A DNA stretch of 13,293 nucleotides from an uncultured Rhodanobacteraceae bacterium (GCA_913053815.1 CAJXGK010000022.1:1-13293); one strand, 5' to 3'; positions 6,600-13,293 are shown, counted from the first letter of the stretch. Program-made: numbers and translations. The notes: generated from the letters alone by a model not told the origin.

Positions 6600-7699
6600 C
6601 AGGGCAACGCCACCGGATACGATCCAAGCACCCGTACCTGCTTCACCAGCGGGCCAAGTTCAGCCAGAGCGTCCACCAGGGGAGATTGGTCTGCGTGCCC
6701 GGCCACATCGATGAAGAATGCATACTCCCATTTTTGGTCATGGGTGGGCCGTGATTCGATCCGGTTCATGCTGACCCCATGTCGAGCCAGTGGACTCAGC
6801 ACCTGATAAAGCACACCAGGCTGATCCTGCACGAAAACCAGTAACGAAGTGCGATCGTTACCTGAAGGGGGAAACATAATCGAACCGATGACCAGGAAGC
6901 GGGTGGTGTTATCGGCACGATCCTCAATGGGACCGGCCAGAGTCTTGAGGTGGTAGACATGTGCCGCACTGTCCCCGGCGATCGCCGCAGCGCCCTCTTC
7001 TCTACGAGCCCGGCGGGCTGCCTCAGCATTACTGTCCACCGTGACCCGCTCAACCGAGGCCAAGTGCATCCTCAGCCAACATTGACATTGCGCCAAGGTC
7101 TGTGGATGAGCGTAGATTCTATCGATCCGTTCCAACTCGGTCTCACCGGAGAGCAGATATTGATGAACCCGCAGCTCGATCTCTCCACAAATACGCAATG
7201 TTGAAGCCAGAAACATATCTAGCGTGACTTGAATAATGCCTTGGTGCGAGTTCTCGACCGGAACCACACCAAAATCAGCATTACCAGCCGCAACCTCCTG
7301 AAATACCTCCTCAATCGAACCTAGTGGCAAACCGTAGACGGCATGGCCGAAATGCTTGCGTACCGCTTGTTCGCTAAAGGTTCCCTCCGGCCCCAGATAG
7401 CCGATTTTCAATGGGTCTTCCTGAGCCAGGCAAGACGACATGATCTCACGAAACAAACGCACCATTTCAATATCTGACAACGGCCCCTGATTACGATCCA
7501 CCACCATCCGCAACACATGAGCCTCGCGTTCCGGACGGTAATAATCGATGGCGCCCTTACCGGGACCTTTTACTTGGGCAACCTTTTGAGCCCAGCGCGC
7601 CCTCTCACCGATGAGTGTTTGGATTTGTCGATCGATCGTGTCGATACGATCACGGACTTCAGACAAGCGGCTGGGAGTGGCATCGATGGGCGAATTCAT
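6599..7699 (-). CDS. pheA: Bifunctional chorismate mutase / prephenate dehydratase (P-protein)
   Basis: The 366-residue P-protein turns chorismate into prephenate and then phenylpyruvate. The start chosen is ATG 7699, preceded by GGAAAGGAC; the open frame extends to 7798 but those 33 extra codons precede the mutase domain and overlap serC. Three domains are visible: an AroQ-type chorismate mutase (residues about 10-95) with RDRID at 16-20, GERARWA at 31-37 and RPERE at 55-59; a prephenate dehydratase domain beginning IGYLGPEGTFSE (99-110), with VPVENS at 146-151 and TTRFLV at 265-270; and a C-terminal ACT domain from about 284 with PGVLYQVL and ESRP (315-318), the region that binds phenylalanine for feedback inhibition in this family. 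It starts 46 bases after serC and overlaps aroA by one base. No leader peptide rich in phenylalanine codons is seen, so control is probably allosteric. Confidence 0.97.
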   Translation of the reverse strand: MNSPIDATPSRLSEVRDRIDTIDRQIQTLIGERARWAQKVAQVKGPGKGAIDYYRPEREAHVLRMVVDRNQGPLSDIEMVRLFREIMSSCLAQEDPLKIGYLGPEGTFSEQAVRKHFGHAVYGLPLGSIEEVFQEVAAGNADFGVVPVENSHQGIIQVTLDMFLASTLRICGEIELRVHQYLLSGETELERIDRIYAHPQTLAQCQCWLRMHLASVERVTVDSNAEAARRARREEGAAAIAGDSAAHVYHLKTLAGPIEDRADNTTRFLVIGSIMFPPSGNDRTSLLVFVQDQPGVLYQVLSPLARHGVSMNRIESRPTHDQKWEYAFFIDVAGHADQSPLVDALAELGPLVKQVRVLGSYPVALP

Positions 7700-7745
7700 G
7701 TCCTTTCCAATACTAGTAGTGGGATGATAGGCAGCAAAATATGCG

Positions 7746-8834
7746 TCACCCGTTGGCTCGCTGAAAATCACCCATAAAATCAACCAAGGTTTCCACACCT
7801 CGTATTGGCATAGCGTTGTAAAGCGACGCTCTCATGCCACCCAATGCCCGATGACCCTTGAGGCCCATCAGTCCCCCTTGCTCAGCCTGTTGCAGAAATC
7901 GTTCATCCAGCTTTGGGTCATGCAGGAAAAACGGCACATTCATGCGGGAACGGGAACCCGGGTCGACTTCGTTCCGATAAAAACCATCCGAATTATCAAT
8001 GCAGCCATAGAGCAAATCGGCCTTGCGTCGGTTATACCGCTCCATGGCGGCTACCCCCCCCTGTTGTTCCAGCCAGGCAAAGGTGAGTCCAGCCAGATAC
8101 CAGGCCCAGGTGTTGGGAGTATTGAGCATGGAGTGATGTGCCGCATGCTCGGCGTAACGGAAAATCATCGCCATATCATGCCCTTGAGAGCGTTCAAGAA
8201 GGTCTTCACGTACGATCAGTACCGTCAGCCCGGCCGGCCCGATATTTTTCTGCGCTCCGGCATAGATCAACCCGAACCGACGCACCTCCAGCGGCCTGGA
8301 GAGAATGCACGATGACATATCGGCAACCAGAGGCAATCCACCCAAATCGGGGGTATTGGGGTATTCCAGACCCTGGATGGTTTCGTTGGGGGTGTAATGC
8401 ACATAGGCCGCATCGGCACCAACCTGCCACTGCGTAAATGTTGGCAGCTTTCGATACCCGGATGCCGACGCATCCGCCGCGGTCCGTACCCGTACGTAGG
8501 GGCGTGCCTCGCGGGCTGCTTTTTCGCTCCAATGCCCACTGAGTACATAATCGGCGCTTTGCCCGGTAGCCGCCAGATTCATCGCCAGCAACGCAAATTG
8601 CAAGGTAGCACCACCCTGCAAAAACAGCACTTTGTATTCTGGGGGAATGGTCATCAGGACGCGCAGCCGTGTTTCAGCCTCTTCGGCCAAGGCAATGAAT
8701 GGCCGGCTGCGATGCGAGATCTCCATGACCGAAGCCCCGACGCCCTGCCATTCCAGCAATTCGTCCTGGGCCTTGCGCAAAACCGGTTCCGGCAACGCTG
8801 CCGGCCCGGCACTAAAGTTCCAAGCTCGACTCAT
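7746..8834 (-). CDS. serC: Phosphoserine aminotransferase
   Basis: A PLP-dependent class V aminotransferase of 362 residues, the usual length. It moves the amino group of glutamate to 3-phosphohydroxypyruvate in serine synthesis and, in proteobacteria, also to the erythrose-4-phosphate-derived intermediate of pyridoxal phosphate synthesis. Visible landmarks are NFSAGPAALP at 6-15, EISHRS at 38-43 (His/Arg that contact the substrate phosphate), GGATLQF at 74-80, Trp102 that stacks on PLP in the E. coli enzyme, and the Schiff-base lysine Lys196 in AGAQKNIGP. The C-terminal GLKGHRALGGMRASLYNA block is intact. The ATG at 8834 is preceded by GGGAG at suitable distance. A run of seven G on the coding strand (8060-8054) encodes the Gly-Gly-Val near residue 260. 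It heads the serC-pheA-aroA unit, 113 bases after the FHA gene on the same strand. Confidence 0.98.
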   Translation of the reverse strand: MSRAWNFSAGPAALPEPVLRKAQDELLEWQGVGASVMEISHRSRPFIALAEEAETRLRVLMTIPPEYKVLFLQGGATLQFALLAMNLAATGQSADYVLSGHWSEKAAREARPYVRVRTAADASASGYRKLPTFTQWQVGADAAYVHYTPNETIQGLEYPNTPDLGGLPLVADMSSCILSRPLEVRRFGLIYAGAQKNIGPAGLTVLIVREDLLERSQGHDMAMIFRYAEHAAHHSMLNTPNTWAWYLAGLTFAWLEQQGGVAAMERYNRRKADLLYGCIDNSDGFYRNEVDPGSRSRMNVPFFLHDPKLDERFLQQAEQGGLMGLKGHRALGGMRASLYNAMPIRGVETLVDFMGDFQRANG

Positions 8835-8947
8835 ACCATGACTCCCGCTAAACCTATTCTATCGTCAACGCTACCATGCAGCGATCCATGTCAGGCCACG
8901 TTATCTAACCGTGCACCCAGCAGTAAACCTTTGCCCTCACCCAACTC

Positions 8948-9709
8948 TTACCCAGCCAGGATCAGTGCCAGTATGAATGAAACCAAGGCCGCTGCGAACA
9001 ACAACCACCAGACCTCCCTTCTCGAGCCTGCCGTATCCTCAGGTACGGCGGCTTCCTCGGGTAAAAAAGCATGCGCTGAATCATAGCGTGCCGCCAGCAC
9101 CGGTGCGTCCACTATGAAACGATGCATCCCATACATGATCTGGTCGCCATCATCCAGCCGGGCCGATTTGATCGGATAGCCATTAACGCGGCAGCACTGC
9201 ATCGATGAGGGGTCTTGGCCCCCCAGCAGGCAGGGATAACCCGCCCTCCAAACAAGCCGTATGGATCCACTTGAAGACTGTGGCCCGGGTAACTGTGAAC
9301 CCAGAGGCAGGTAAAGATGGGGCAAAACCCGAAAGGATCGCCCGGACCAAGGGCCTGCCACCGCCCGCAAATGGGCAATGCTAGGCACCGTATCCATAGA
9401 ATGGACGTCCGGAGCCGGTGCTGGCGGCTGATCGGAGAGCAGCAACACCTGGGCAGAACCGATACTGAGGCGGTCGCCACAGCGCAACAGGGCACGCTCA
9501 TGCACCGGGCGGGCATTCACATAAACGGTCGCCGCATCAGCCTGCACCGTCAGGCTGACGCCATGCTTGTTGGCAACAAGTTGAATATGGCATGGCGCAA
9601 TCCCCCTGCCATCCAGTGGCACATCACCGTACGGTGATGTGCCAAGACTCACGCTGCCACGGTCAGTCAAAAAGTCGGCACGGGATGTCTGGGGAAAAGC
9701 AAGGCGCAT
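8948..9709 (-). CDS. FHA-like domain protein with C-terminal membrane anchor
   Basis: A 253-residue protein if started at ATG 9709; the adjacent ATG at 9712 is possible, but GGAGA lies seven bases from 9709 and only four from 9712, and a GTG at 9730 opens the frame. Residues about 18-91 form an FHA-like beta domain (VSLGTSPYGDVPL, a CHIQL strand, VYVNARPV, LRCGDRLSIG). Residues about 117-201 look like a second, more divergent copy (GPWSGRSFRVLP, CRVNGYPI, LDDGDQIMYG). A proline-rich linker of about 20 residues separates them. VWWLLFAAALVSFILALILAG at 233-253 is a single membrane segment at the very end, so the protein is probably tail-anchored with the FHA domains in the cytosol. Canonical FHA domains bind phosphothreonine through an Arg after the first Gly and a Ser in SRxH; both appear replaced (T and P), so classical binding is doubtful. 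No kinase or secretion genes are adjacent. Confidence 0.78.
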   Translation of the reverse strand: MRLAFPQTSRADFLTDRGSVSLGTSPYGDVPLDGRGIAPCHIQLVANKHGVSLTVQADAATVYVNARPVHERALLRCGDRLSIGSAQVLLLSDQPPAPAPDVHSMDTVPSIAHLRAVAGPWSGRSFRVLPHLYLPLGSQLPGPQSSSGSIRLVWRAGYPCLLGGQDPSSMQCCRVNGYPIKSARLDDGDQIMYGMHRFIVDAPVLAARYDSAHAFLPEEAAVPEDTAGSRREVWWLLFAAALVSFILALILAG

Positions 9710-9759
9710 CATGAATCTCCGGATGCGCACTCTAACAGCCTACGTGGCTACGAAGGCAC

Positions 9760-9768
9760 TGCTATGAT
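9760..9768 (+). promoter_or_regulatory. Possible extended -10 promoter for the PHA-system gene
   Basis: TGC-TATGAT matches the extended -10 form (TGn followed by a five-of-six -10 box) and lies 24 bases before the ATG at 9793, predicting a short leader. The -35 region is poor, as extended -10 promoters allow. It sits in the 83-base space between the divergent FHA and PHA-system genes. Confidence 0.35.
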
Positions 9769-9792
9769 TGCTGAATCCACAGAGTGCAGCCG

Positions 9793-10068
9793 ATGGCCCA
9801 TATCGATATCACCCGCCCGCATCAGGTTCCCCTTGATAAAGCTCGAGCCGCGATCATGGCAATGGCCTCCGCAATGCATGATCGATTCGGAATCGAGAGT
9901 GTCTGGCACGGTACGACACTTCAATTTGAACGCGAGGGCATACAAGGCCACATCGCCCTGAATCCGGACAGTGTTCATGTCCAGGCCCAGCTTGGGCTAT
10001 TTTTTGCGGCGTTCAAACCCATGATCGAACAGGATATTCAAAAAAAGCTTGAGCACTACTTCGGCTAA
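9793..10068 (+). CDS. Polyhydroxyalkanoic acid system family protein
   Basis: A 91-residue protein that fits the small family annotated as polyhydroxyalkanoic acid granule/system protein (PF09650 / TIGR02610). The family pattern is visible along its length: ITRPH at 5-9, a long amphipathic helix LDKARAAIMAMASAM, the FGIESVWHG turn, LQFEREGIQGHI, then VHVQAQLG and a final helix FKPMIEQDIQKKLEHYF. ATG 9793 is chosen over GTG 9784 because conserved residues begin just after it. The role in PHA metabolism rests on gene neighbourhoods in other bacteria; members are also widespread in species without PHA, and no phaC, phaP or phaR is in this window. The fold is small, alpha/beta, soluble and cytosolic. 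It stands alone, divergent from the FHA gene and 241 bases before pyrH. Family membership is likely, function uncertain. Confidence 0.8.
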   Translation: MAHIDITRPHQVPLDKARAAIMAMASAMHDRFGIESVWHGTTLQFEREGIQGHIALNPDSVHVQAQLGLFFAAFKPMIEQDIQKKLEHYFG

Positions 10069-10272
10069 ACATATCAATCAGCCTGGCCGATACCGGATCC
10101 TCTTGGCAAAACCTTCCGAAAACTGGATAACTTATTGCCCAACCTTCGAGTAACCTACTTTTATTGTGCGTGCCTGTCAGCACACCTCATGGCCCCTGGG
10201 AGATTCTCAGAAAACCCGATATTTGTAGAAACCCCATTCGAAAGTTTGTATCCAGCCCTGCTGTGAACTGGC

Positions 10273-10278
10273 TACAAT
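10273..10278 (+). promoter_or_regulatory. Possible -10 box for the pyrH-frr-uppS-cdsA unit
   Basis: TACAAT lies 32 bases before the pyrH start. Because rpsB and tsf are not upstream here, pyrH needs a promoter in the 241 bases 10069-10309. No good -35 box is at the right distance (TTGTAT at 10246-10251 is about 21 bases away), so the call is weak. Confidence 0.25.
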
Positions 10279-10309
10279 TCCACCGTTTTGCCTGCTGCTG
10301 GAATGACTC

Positions 10310-11035
10310 ATGAGCCATGATTTGAAATATACCCGCGTCCTCCTCAAACTCTCTGGTGAGGCTCTGATGGGAGAAGAGCAGTACGGGATCGGTACAAAAG
10401 TCATCGTCCGTATTGCCAACGAAATCAGCGAAGCCAAAAATGCCGGTGCGCAGATCAGTATCGTCATTGGGGGGGGGAATATTTTTCGCGGGGAGGGCCT
10501 GGCTTCGGCGGGTATGGATAGGGTAACCGGAGACCACATGGGCATGCTGGCGACCGTGATGAATGCCCTGGCCTTGCAGGATGCATTGGAAAAATGCAAC
10601 ACCTATGCACGCGTAATGAGTGCAATCAGTATCAATGCCGTGTGCGAAGATTACATCCGTCGCCGGGCGATACGACATATCGAAAAAGGTCGTATCGTGA
10701 TTCTGGCGGCCGGCATCGGCAATCCATTTTTTACCACCGACTCAGCGGCGGCTTTGCGGGCCATTGAGATCGGTGCGGAAATACTTCTCAAGGCCACCAA
10801 ATTTGACGGCATCTATACTGCAGATCCGGCCAAGGATCCTGATGCTAAGCGTCTGAAACGGCTCAGCTTCGATGAGGTCATCGAACGCAAACTTACGGTG
10901 ATGGATACGGCTGCTTTTGCCCTGTGTCGTGACAATGGTTTGCCACTGCGCATCTATGCTATGGGGGTAACGGGCAATCTGATGCGTATACTGTGTGGCG
11001 AAGATATCGGCACACTGGTTCAACCTACCCACTGA
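10310..11035 (+). CDS. pyrH: UMP kinase
   Basis: A 241-residue bacterial UMP kinase of the amino-acid-kinase fold, which phosphorylates UMP to UDP with ATP as a hexamer in the cytosol and is an essential step for pyrimidine nucleotides and UDP-sugars. Motifs in order: [10 protein letters not shown] at 10-19, [11 protein letters not shown] at 51-61, [14 protein letters not shown] at 74-87, the [15 protein letters not shown] stretch at 133-147, and [10 protein letters not shown] at 164-173. Characterised enzymes are activated by GTP and inhibited by UTP. The ATG at 10310 has only a weak ribosome site (TGGA eight bases away). Codons for Gly54-56 are all GGG, making a run of nine G (10469-10477). 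It is followed 59 bases later by frr. In most proteobacteria rpsB and tsf come directly before; here a PHA-system gene does. Confidence 0.98.
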   Translation: MSHDLKYTRVLLKLSGEALMGEEQYGIGTKVIVRIANEISEAKNAGAQISIVIGGGNIFRGEGLASAGMDRVTGDHMGMLATVMNALALQDALEKCNTYARVMSAISINAVCEDYIRRRAIRHIEKGRIVILAAGIGNPFFTTDSAAALRAIEIGAEILLKATKFDGIYTADPAKDPDAKRLKRLSFDEVIERKLTVMDTAAFALCRDNGLPLRIYAMGVTGNLMRILCGEDIGTLVQPTH

Positions 11036-11056
11036 TCCCGACTTTTGATTCAAGCT

Positions 11057-11065
11057 TGCTATACT
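11057..11065 (+). promoter_or_regulatory. Possible extended -10 promoter for frr
   Basis: TGC-TATACT in the 59-base pyrH-frr spacer is a near-consensus extended -10 element. It would start transcription near 11072, leaving a leader of about 23 bases and giving frr its own promoter besides read-through from pyrH. Confidence 0.45.
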
Positions 11066-11067
11066 CG

Positions 11068-11083
11068 CAGGGATCATTCCCTG
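11068..11083 (+). promoter_or_regulatory. Hairpin directly upstream of the frr start codon
   Basis: CAGGGA and TCCCTG form a perfect six-base-pair stem around the loop TCAT, ending 11 bases before the frr ATG. The only Shine-Dalgarno-like bases (AGGGA) are inside the 5' arm, so the structure could hide the ribosome site in read-through transcripts from pyrH. A transcript started at the nearby extended -10 would lack most of the 5' arm. Confidence 0.35.
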
Positions 11084-11094
11084 TAGCGATTTTT

Positions 11095-11652
11095 ATGCTC
11101 AATGAAATTCAGAAAGATAGCCGCCAGCGCATGGGCAAGAGCGTAGAAAGCCTTCGCCATGACTTACAGCGACTGCGTACCGGCCGTGCCAGCACGGCAC
11201 TCGTCGAGGGTATCAAAGTCAGCTATTACGGTAGCGACATGCCGATCACCCAGGTAGCAAGCGTAGCAGTGGCCGATGCGCGGACCTTGACCATCGCTCC
11301 CTGGGAAAAGAATCTCGTGGCCGCGGTCGAAAAGGCTCTGCTCGGTTCGGACCTTGGAGTGACTCCGACCACAACCGGAACCGTGATCCGCCTCAATCTT
11401 CCCCCCCTTACCGAAGAGCGGCGCAAAGAATTGGCCAAGCACGTGTCGAATGAAGGGGAGAATGCCAAGATTGCAGTCCGTAACATCCGTCGTGATGCCT
11501 TGCACCAAATCAAGGAATTACTAAAAAATAAGGATATTTCTGAGGATGATGAACATCGTGCTGAGGATGAAATGCAGAAACAGACCGACCATTTCGTCAC
11601 AGAAGTGGATGGTGTCGTCAAAGCTAAAGAAGATGAGCTGATGGCGGTCTGA
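11095..11652 (+). CDS. frr: Ribosome recycling factor
   Basis: A 185-residue protein, exactly the usual size, that splits the post-termination ribosome together with EF-G so subunits can be reused; it is essential in most bacteria. The start at ATG 11095 is fixed by length and by the conserved N-terminus (MLNEIQKDSRQRM); the open frame runs 34 codons further upstream into pyrH. Domain I helices carry LRTGRAS at 27-33 and the C-terminal RRDA and DDEHRAEDEMQ segments; the inserted domain II lies between about residues 31 and 104 (VSYYGSDMPITQVASV, APWEKN, GVTPTTTGTVIRLNLPPLTEERR). No good Shine-Dalgarno precedes the start outside the hairpin listed at 11068-11083. uppS begins 10 bases after its stop. 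Confidence 0.98.
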   Translation: MLNEIQKDSRQRMGKSVESLRHDLQRLRTGRASTALVEGIKVSYYGSDMPITQVASVAVADARTLTIAPWEKNLVAAVEKALLGSDLGVTPTTTGTVIRLNLPPLTEERRKELAKHVSNEGENAKIAVRNIRRDALHQIKELLKNKDISEDDEHRAEDEMQKQTDHFVTEVDGVVKAKEDELMAV

Positions 11653-11662
11653 GGCTCTTAAC

Positions 11663-12400
11663 ATGCAGCCGGATGTGGTCAACGTGCCCCAACACATCGC
11701 CATCATCATGGATGGCAATGGTCGTTGGGCCAAGCGCCGACACCGGCCTCGAGCTTTCGGACACCGGGCTGGACGAAAGGCTGTCCGTGAAGCAGTGGCG
11801 TTCTGTCTGCGCCATAGTATCCAAGCCTTATCCTTGTTCGCATTCTCCAGTGAAAACTGGCATCGTCCTGAGGAGGAGATCAGCGCCCTGATGAATCTTT
11901 TCATCCGCGTCTTGGATCGGGAGGTGGCTGAACTTGATCAACAGGGCGTGCGTATCCGTTTCATCGGTGATCTCGATGCCTTCGCCAGGCCCATTCGTAC
12001 CCGCATGCACACAGCCATGCGACGCACCCAGGCCCATCAACAACTCTGTCTGAACATCGCGGTCAATTACGGAGGGCGATGGGACATCGTCCAAGCCGCC
12101 CGGAAAGTTGCCAAGCTGGTTGCCTGTGGACAACTCGATCCTACAGCGATCGACGCAGACAGACTGACTGGATTATTCTGTTTGGCCAATCTACCTGATC
12201 CGGATCTGTTAATCCGTACCGGTGGGGAGCGCCGTATCAGCAATTTTATGTTATGGCAATTGGCCTATACCGAGCTGTACTTCACCGATACTTTGTGGCC
12301 GGATATGAATGAGCAAGCATTCGAAGAAGCTCTGACTGATTTCCAACACCGGGTCCGCCGGTTTGGAAAAACGACCGCTCAGGTTACGGTTAGAGGCTGA
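11663..12400 (+). CDS. uppS: Undecaprenyl diphosphate synthase (cis-prenyltransferase)
   Basis: A 245-residue cis-prenyltransferase that adds eight isopentenyl units to farnesyl diphosphate, giving the C55 carrier used for peptidoglycan and other surface polymers. Signature blocks are HIAIIMDGNGRWA (11-23) with catalytic Asp17, the GHRAG turn at 33-37, LFAFSSENW (58-66), and RTGGERRISNF (185-195) with the arginines that bind the diphosphate of IPP, followed by LWQLAYTELYF and WPDM. The start ATG at 11663 is preceded by GAGG at about eight bases. It lies 10 bases after frr and three bases before cdsA, so the genes are surely co-transcribed. The protein is cytosolic and associates with the membrane only through its product. 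Confidence 0.98.
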   Translation: MQPDVVNVPQHIAIIMDGNGRWAKRRHRPRAFGHRAGRKAVREAVAFCLRHSIQALSLFAFSSENWHRPEEEISALMNLFIRVLDREVAELDQQGVRIRFIGDLDAFARPIRTRMHTAMRRTQAHQQLCLNIAVNYGGRWDIVQAARKVAKLVACGQLDPTAIDADRLTGLFCLANLPDPDLLIRTGGERRISNFMLWQLAYTELYFTDTLWPDMNEQAFEEALTDFQHRVRRFGKTTAQVTVRG

Positions 12401-12403
12401 CCG

Positions 12404-13225
12404 ATGTCCGCACAACGATTCCTGACTGCACTGATTATCGGCCCGGCTGCGATCCTGCTGATTCTTTTTACTAATAACGCCTGGTTCGCGCTGGTCATCG
12501 CCGGATCGCTGTTGGGCGGACTGTGGGAATGGGCCCGGATCGCGGGCTTTTCTTCACGGTTATTCCGTGCGGTGCTGCTGGCCCTTGTTGCCTTGCTACT
12601 GTGGATTATATGGCACCTGTCCTGGCCCTGGCTCTGGACCACACTCGCCACACTTGGCGCCGGCTGGTGGTTGTTAGTGCTGTTCTGGTTGCGGCAACTC
12701 ACCTTCGCCGCATCACCGACCACGCCTCATGCCTGGTTGAAACTGGGCGCAGGACTATTGGCCCTGTTGCCTACCTGGGCCGCTTTGGTCGCCCTGCATG
12801 ACGGAACCATGCGCCGCCATGCCTGGACCCTGCTGGCCCTGTTGATCGTGTGGGCAGCCGACTCTGGGGCATACATGGCAGGCGTTCGCTTCGGGCGCCG
12901 CCATCTGGCTCCTTCGATCAGCCCCGGAAAAACCTGGGAAGGAGTCCTAGGAGGAACCGTACTAGCACTGCTATTCACCGCCGGAGGGGCCTGGCTGCTG
13001 GATGTCCGGGGTCTGAAGTTTGTCTTATTGCTCGGTATCGCCTTACTAACCGTATTCTTTTCTGTCGTCGGCGACCTGTTCGAGAGTCTGCTCAAACGTC
13101 AGGCAGCAGTCAAAGATTCCGGAGCCATGTTTCCGGGCCACGGTGGGCTGCTTGATCGCATGGACAGTATGCTCGCGGCATTACCATGGTTTTATATCCT
13201 GACCAAAATTGTCTTTCGGATATAG
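12404..13225 (+). CDS. cdsA: Phosphatidate cytidylyltransferase (CDP-diacylglycerol synthase)
   Basis: An integral membrane enzyme of 273 residues that condenses CTP and phosphatidate to CDP-diacylglycerol, the precursor of phosphatidylethanolamine, phosphatidylglycerol and cardiolipin. The CDS signature is clear near the C-terminus: ESLLKR (227-232), KDSG (237-240), FPGHGG (243-248) and DRMDS (251-255), preceded by SPGKTWEG at 173-180 and ADSGAYMAG at 152-160. Roughly eight hydrophobic stretches alternate with short loops (for example 8-22, 28-41, 56-70, 75-95, 113-131, 140-152, 183-198, 206-222). The protein is rich in Leu, Trp and Ala. The start at ATG 12404, three bases after the uppS stop, has AGAGG as ribosome site inside uppS. 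dxr follows directly. Confidence 0.97.
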   Translation: MSAQRFLTALIIGPAAILLILFTNNAWFALVIAGSLLGGLWEWARIAGFSSRLFRAVLLALVALLLWIIWHLSWPWLWTTLATLGAGWWLLVLFWLRQLTFAASPTTPHAWLKLGAGLLALLPTWAALVALHDGTMRRHAWTLLALLIVWAADSGAYMAGVRFGRRHLAPSISPGKTWEGVLGGTVLALLFTAGGAWLLDVRGLKFVLLLGIALLTVFFSVVGDLFESLLKRQAAVKDSGAMFPGHGGLLDRMDSMLAALPWFYILTKIVFRI

Positions 13226-13234
13226 GCAACCGGC

Positions 13235-13293
13235 TTGCTGACTTCCTCACGCAATATCACCATTCTGGGGGCCACCGGATCTATTGGGACCAG
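13235..13293 (+). CDS. dxr: 1-deoxy-D-xylulose 5-phosphate reductoisomerase, first codons
   Basis: Only about 19 codons are inside the window; the gene runs off the right edge. They read LLTSSRNITILGATGSIGT, with the GATGSIG dinucleotide loop that opens every Dxr protein. The enzyme converts DXP to MEP with NADPH, the committed step of the MEP isoprenoid pathway. An in-frame TAG at 13223-13225 (also the cdsA stop) and the absence of any in-frame ATG force a non-ATG start: TTG at 13235 is preferred, CTG at 13238 is the alternative. Only a weak AGG lies upstream. Position after cdsA is the standard proteobacterial order, which supports the call despite the short length. Confidence 0.9.
   Translation, partial: MLTSSRNITILGATGSIGT

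Noticed and set aside
7700..7798. Upstream extension of pheA by 33 codons
   Set aside because: Overlaps serC, precedes the conserved chorismate mutase start, and the ATG at 7699 gives the usual protein length.
8835..8947. Attenuator or leader peptide before serC
   Set aside because: No run of Phe, Ser or other regulatory codons and no terminator/antiterminator pair; only a 4-bp stem (CGCT/AGCG) is present.
8397..9086. Long plus-strand frame of 229 codons
   Set aside because: Lies antisense to serC and the 3' end of the FHA gene, both of which have clear conserved domains; composition is that of a shadow frame.
10146..10190. TGTGC/GCACA stem after the PHA-system gene as a terminator
   Set aside because: Five-pair stem with a ten-base loop and no T-tract after it; too weak to call.
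1..13293. CRISPR array, toxin-antitoxin pair, retron, phage or defence island
   Set aside because: No regularly spaced repeats, no small gene pair with such domains, no reverse transcriptase or integrase; nearly all coding space is housekeeping metabolism.

Overview
The window looks like ordinary chromosomal DNA from a gammaproteobacterium, moderately GC-rich. The clues are the serC-pheA-aroA block with a fused chorismate mutase/prephenate dehydratase, the pyrH-frr-uppS-cdsA-dxr run, and proteobacterial MazG and PHA-granule-system proteins. The genus cannot be fixed from the sequence alone. I see no tRNA, rRNA, CRISPR array, intact insertion sequence, phage gene or recognisable defence system.

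Layout. (1) 1-1470: the 3' part of mazG (+) converges on an HDOD-domain gene (-); their stop codons overlap. (2) 1471-2021: about 550 bases without a convincing gene. (3) 2022-3955 (+): an isoaspartyl peptidase/L-asparaginase overlaps by four bases with a metallo-beta-lactamase-fold hydrolase, a likely two-gene transcription unit. (4) 3956-5288: a short gene-free stretch, an SDR oxidoreductase (-), then an inverted-repeat structure (arms of 13 bp, 147 bp end to end) with a 48-residue reading frame that covers one arm. (5) 5289-8834 (-): serC, pheA, aroA, tightly packed and making serine/PLP precursors and phenylalanine/chorismate. (6) 8948-9709 (-): a tail-anchored protein with FHA-like domains, upstream of serC. 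(7) 9793-10068 (+): a small PHA-granule-system protein, divergent from the FHA gene. (8) 10310-13293 (+): pyrH, frr, uppS, cdsA and the first codons of dxr, linking UMP phosphorylation, ribosome recycling, undecaprenyl diphosphate synthesis, CDP-diacylglycerol synthesis and the MEP isoprenoid pathway.

How the genes fit together. SerC acts on 3-phosphohydroxypyruvate (and on a vitamin B6 intermediate); AroA produces EPSP on the way to chorismate; PheA turns chorismate into phenylpyruvate. In the right-hand cluster Dxr starts the isoprenoid pathway whose C5 units UppS polymerises into the cell-wall lipid carrier, while CdsA supplies the activated phospholipid precursor.

The points worth a second look are modest: the inverted-repeat element next to aroA, two places where familiar gene orders are interrupted (after aroA, before pyrH), a run of nine G in the pyrH active-site region, a forced non-ATG start for dxr, a hairpin at the frr start, and an FHA protein whose phosphothreonine pocket looks degenerate. 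I did not find a convincing new biological system.
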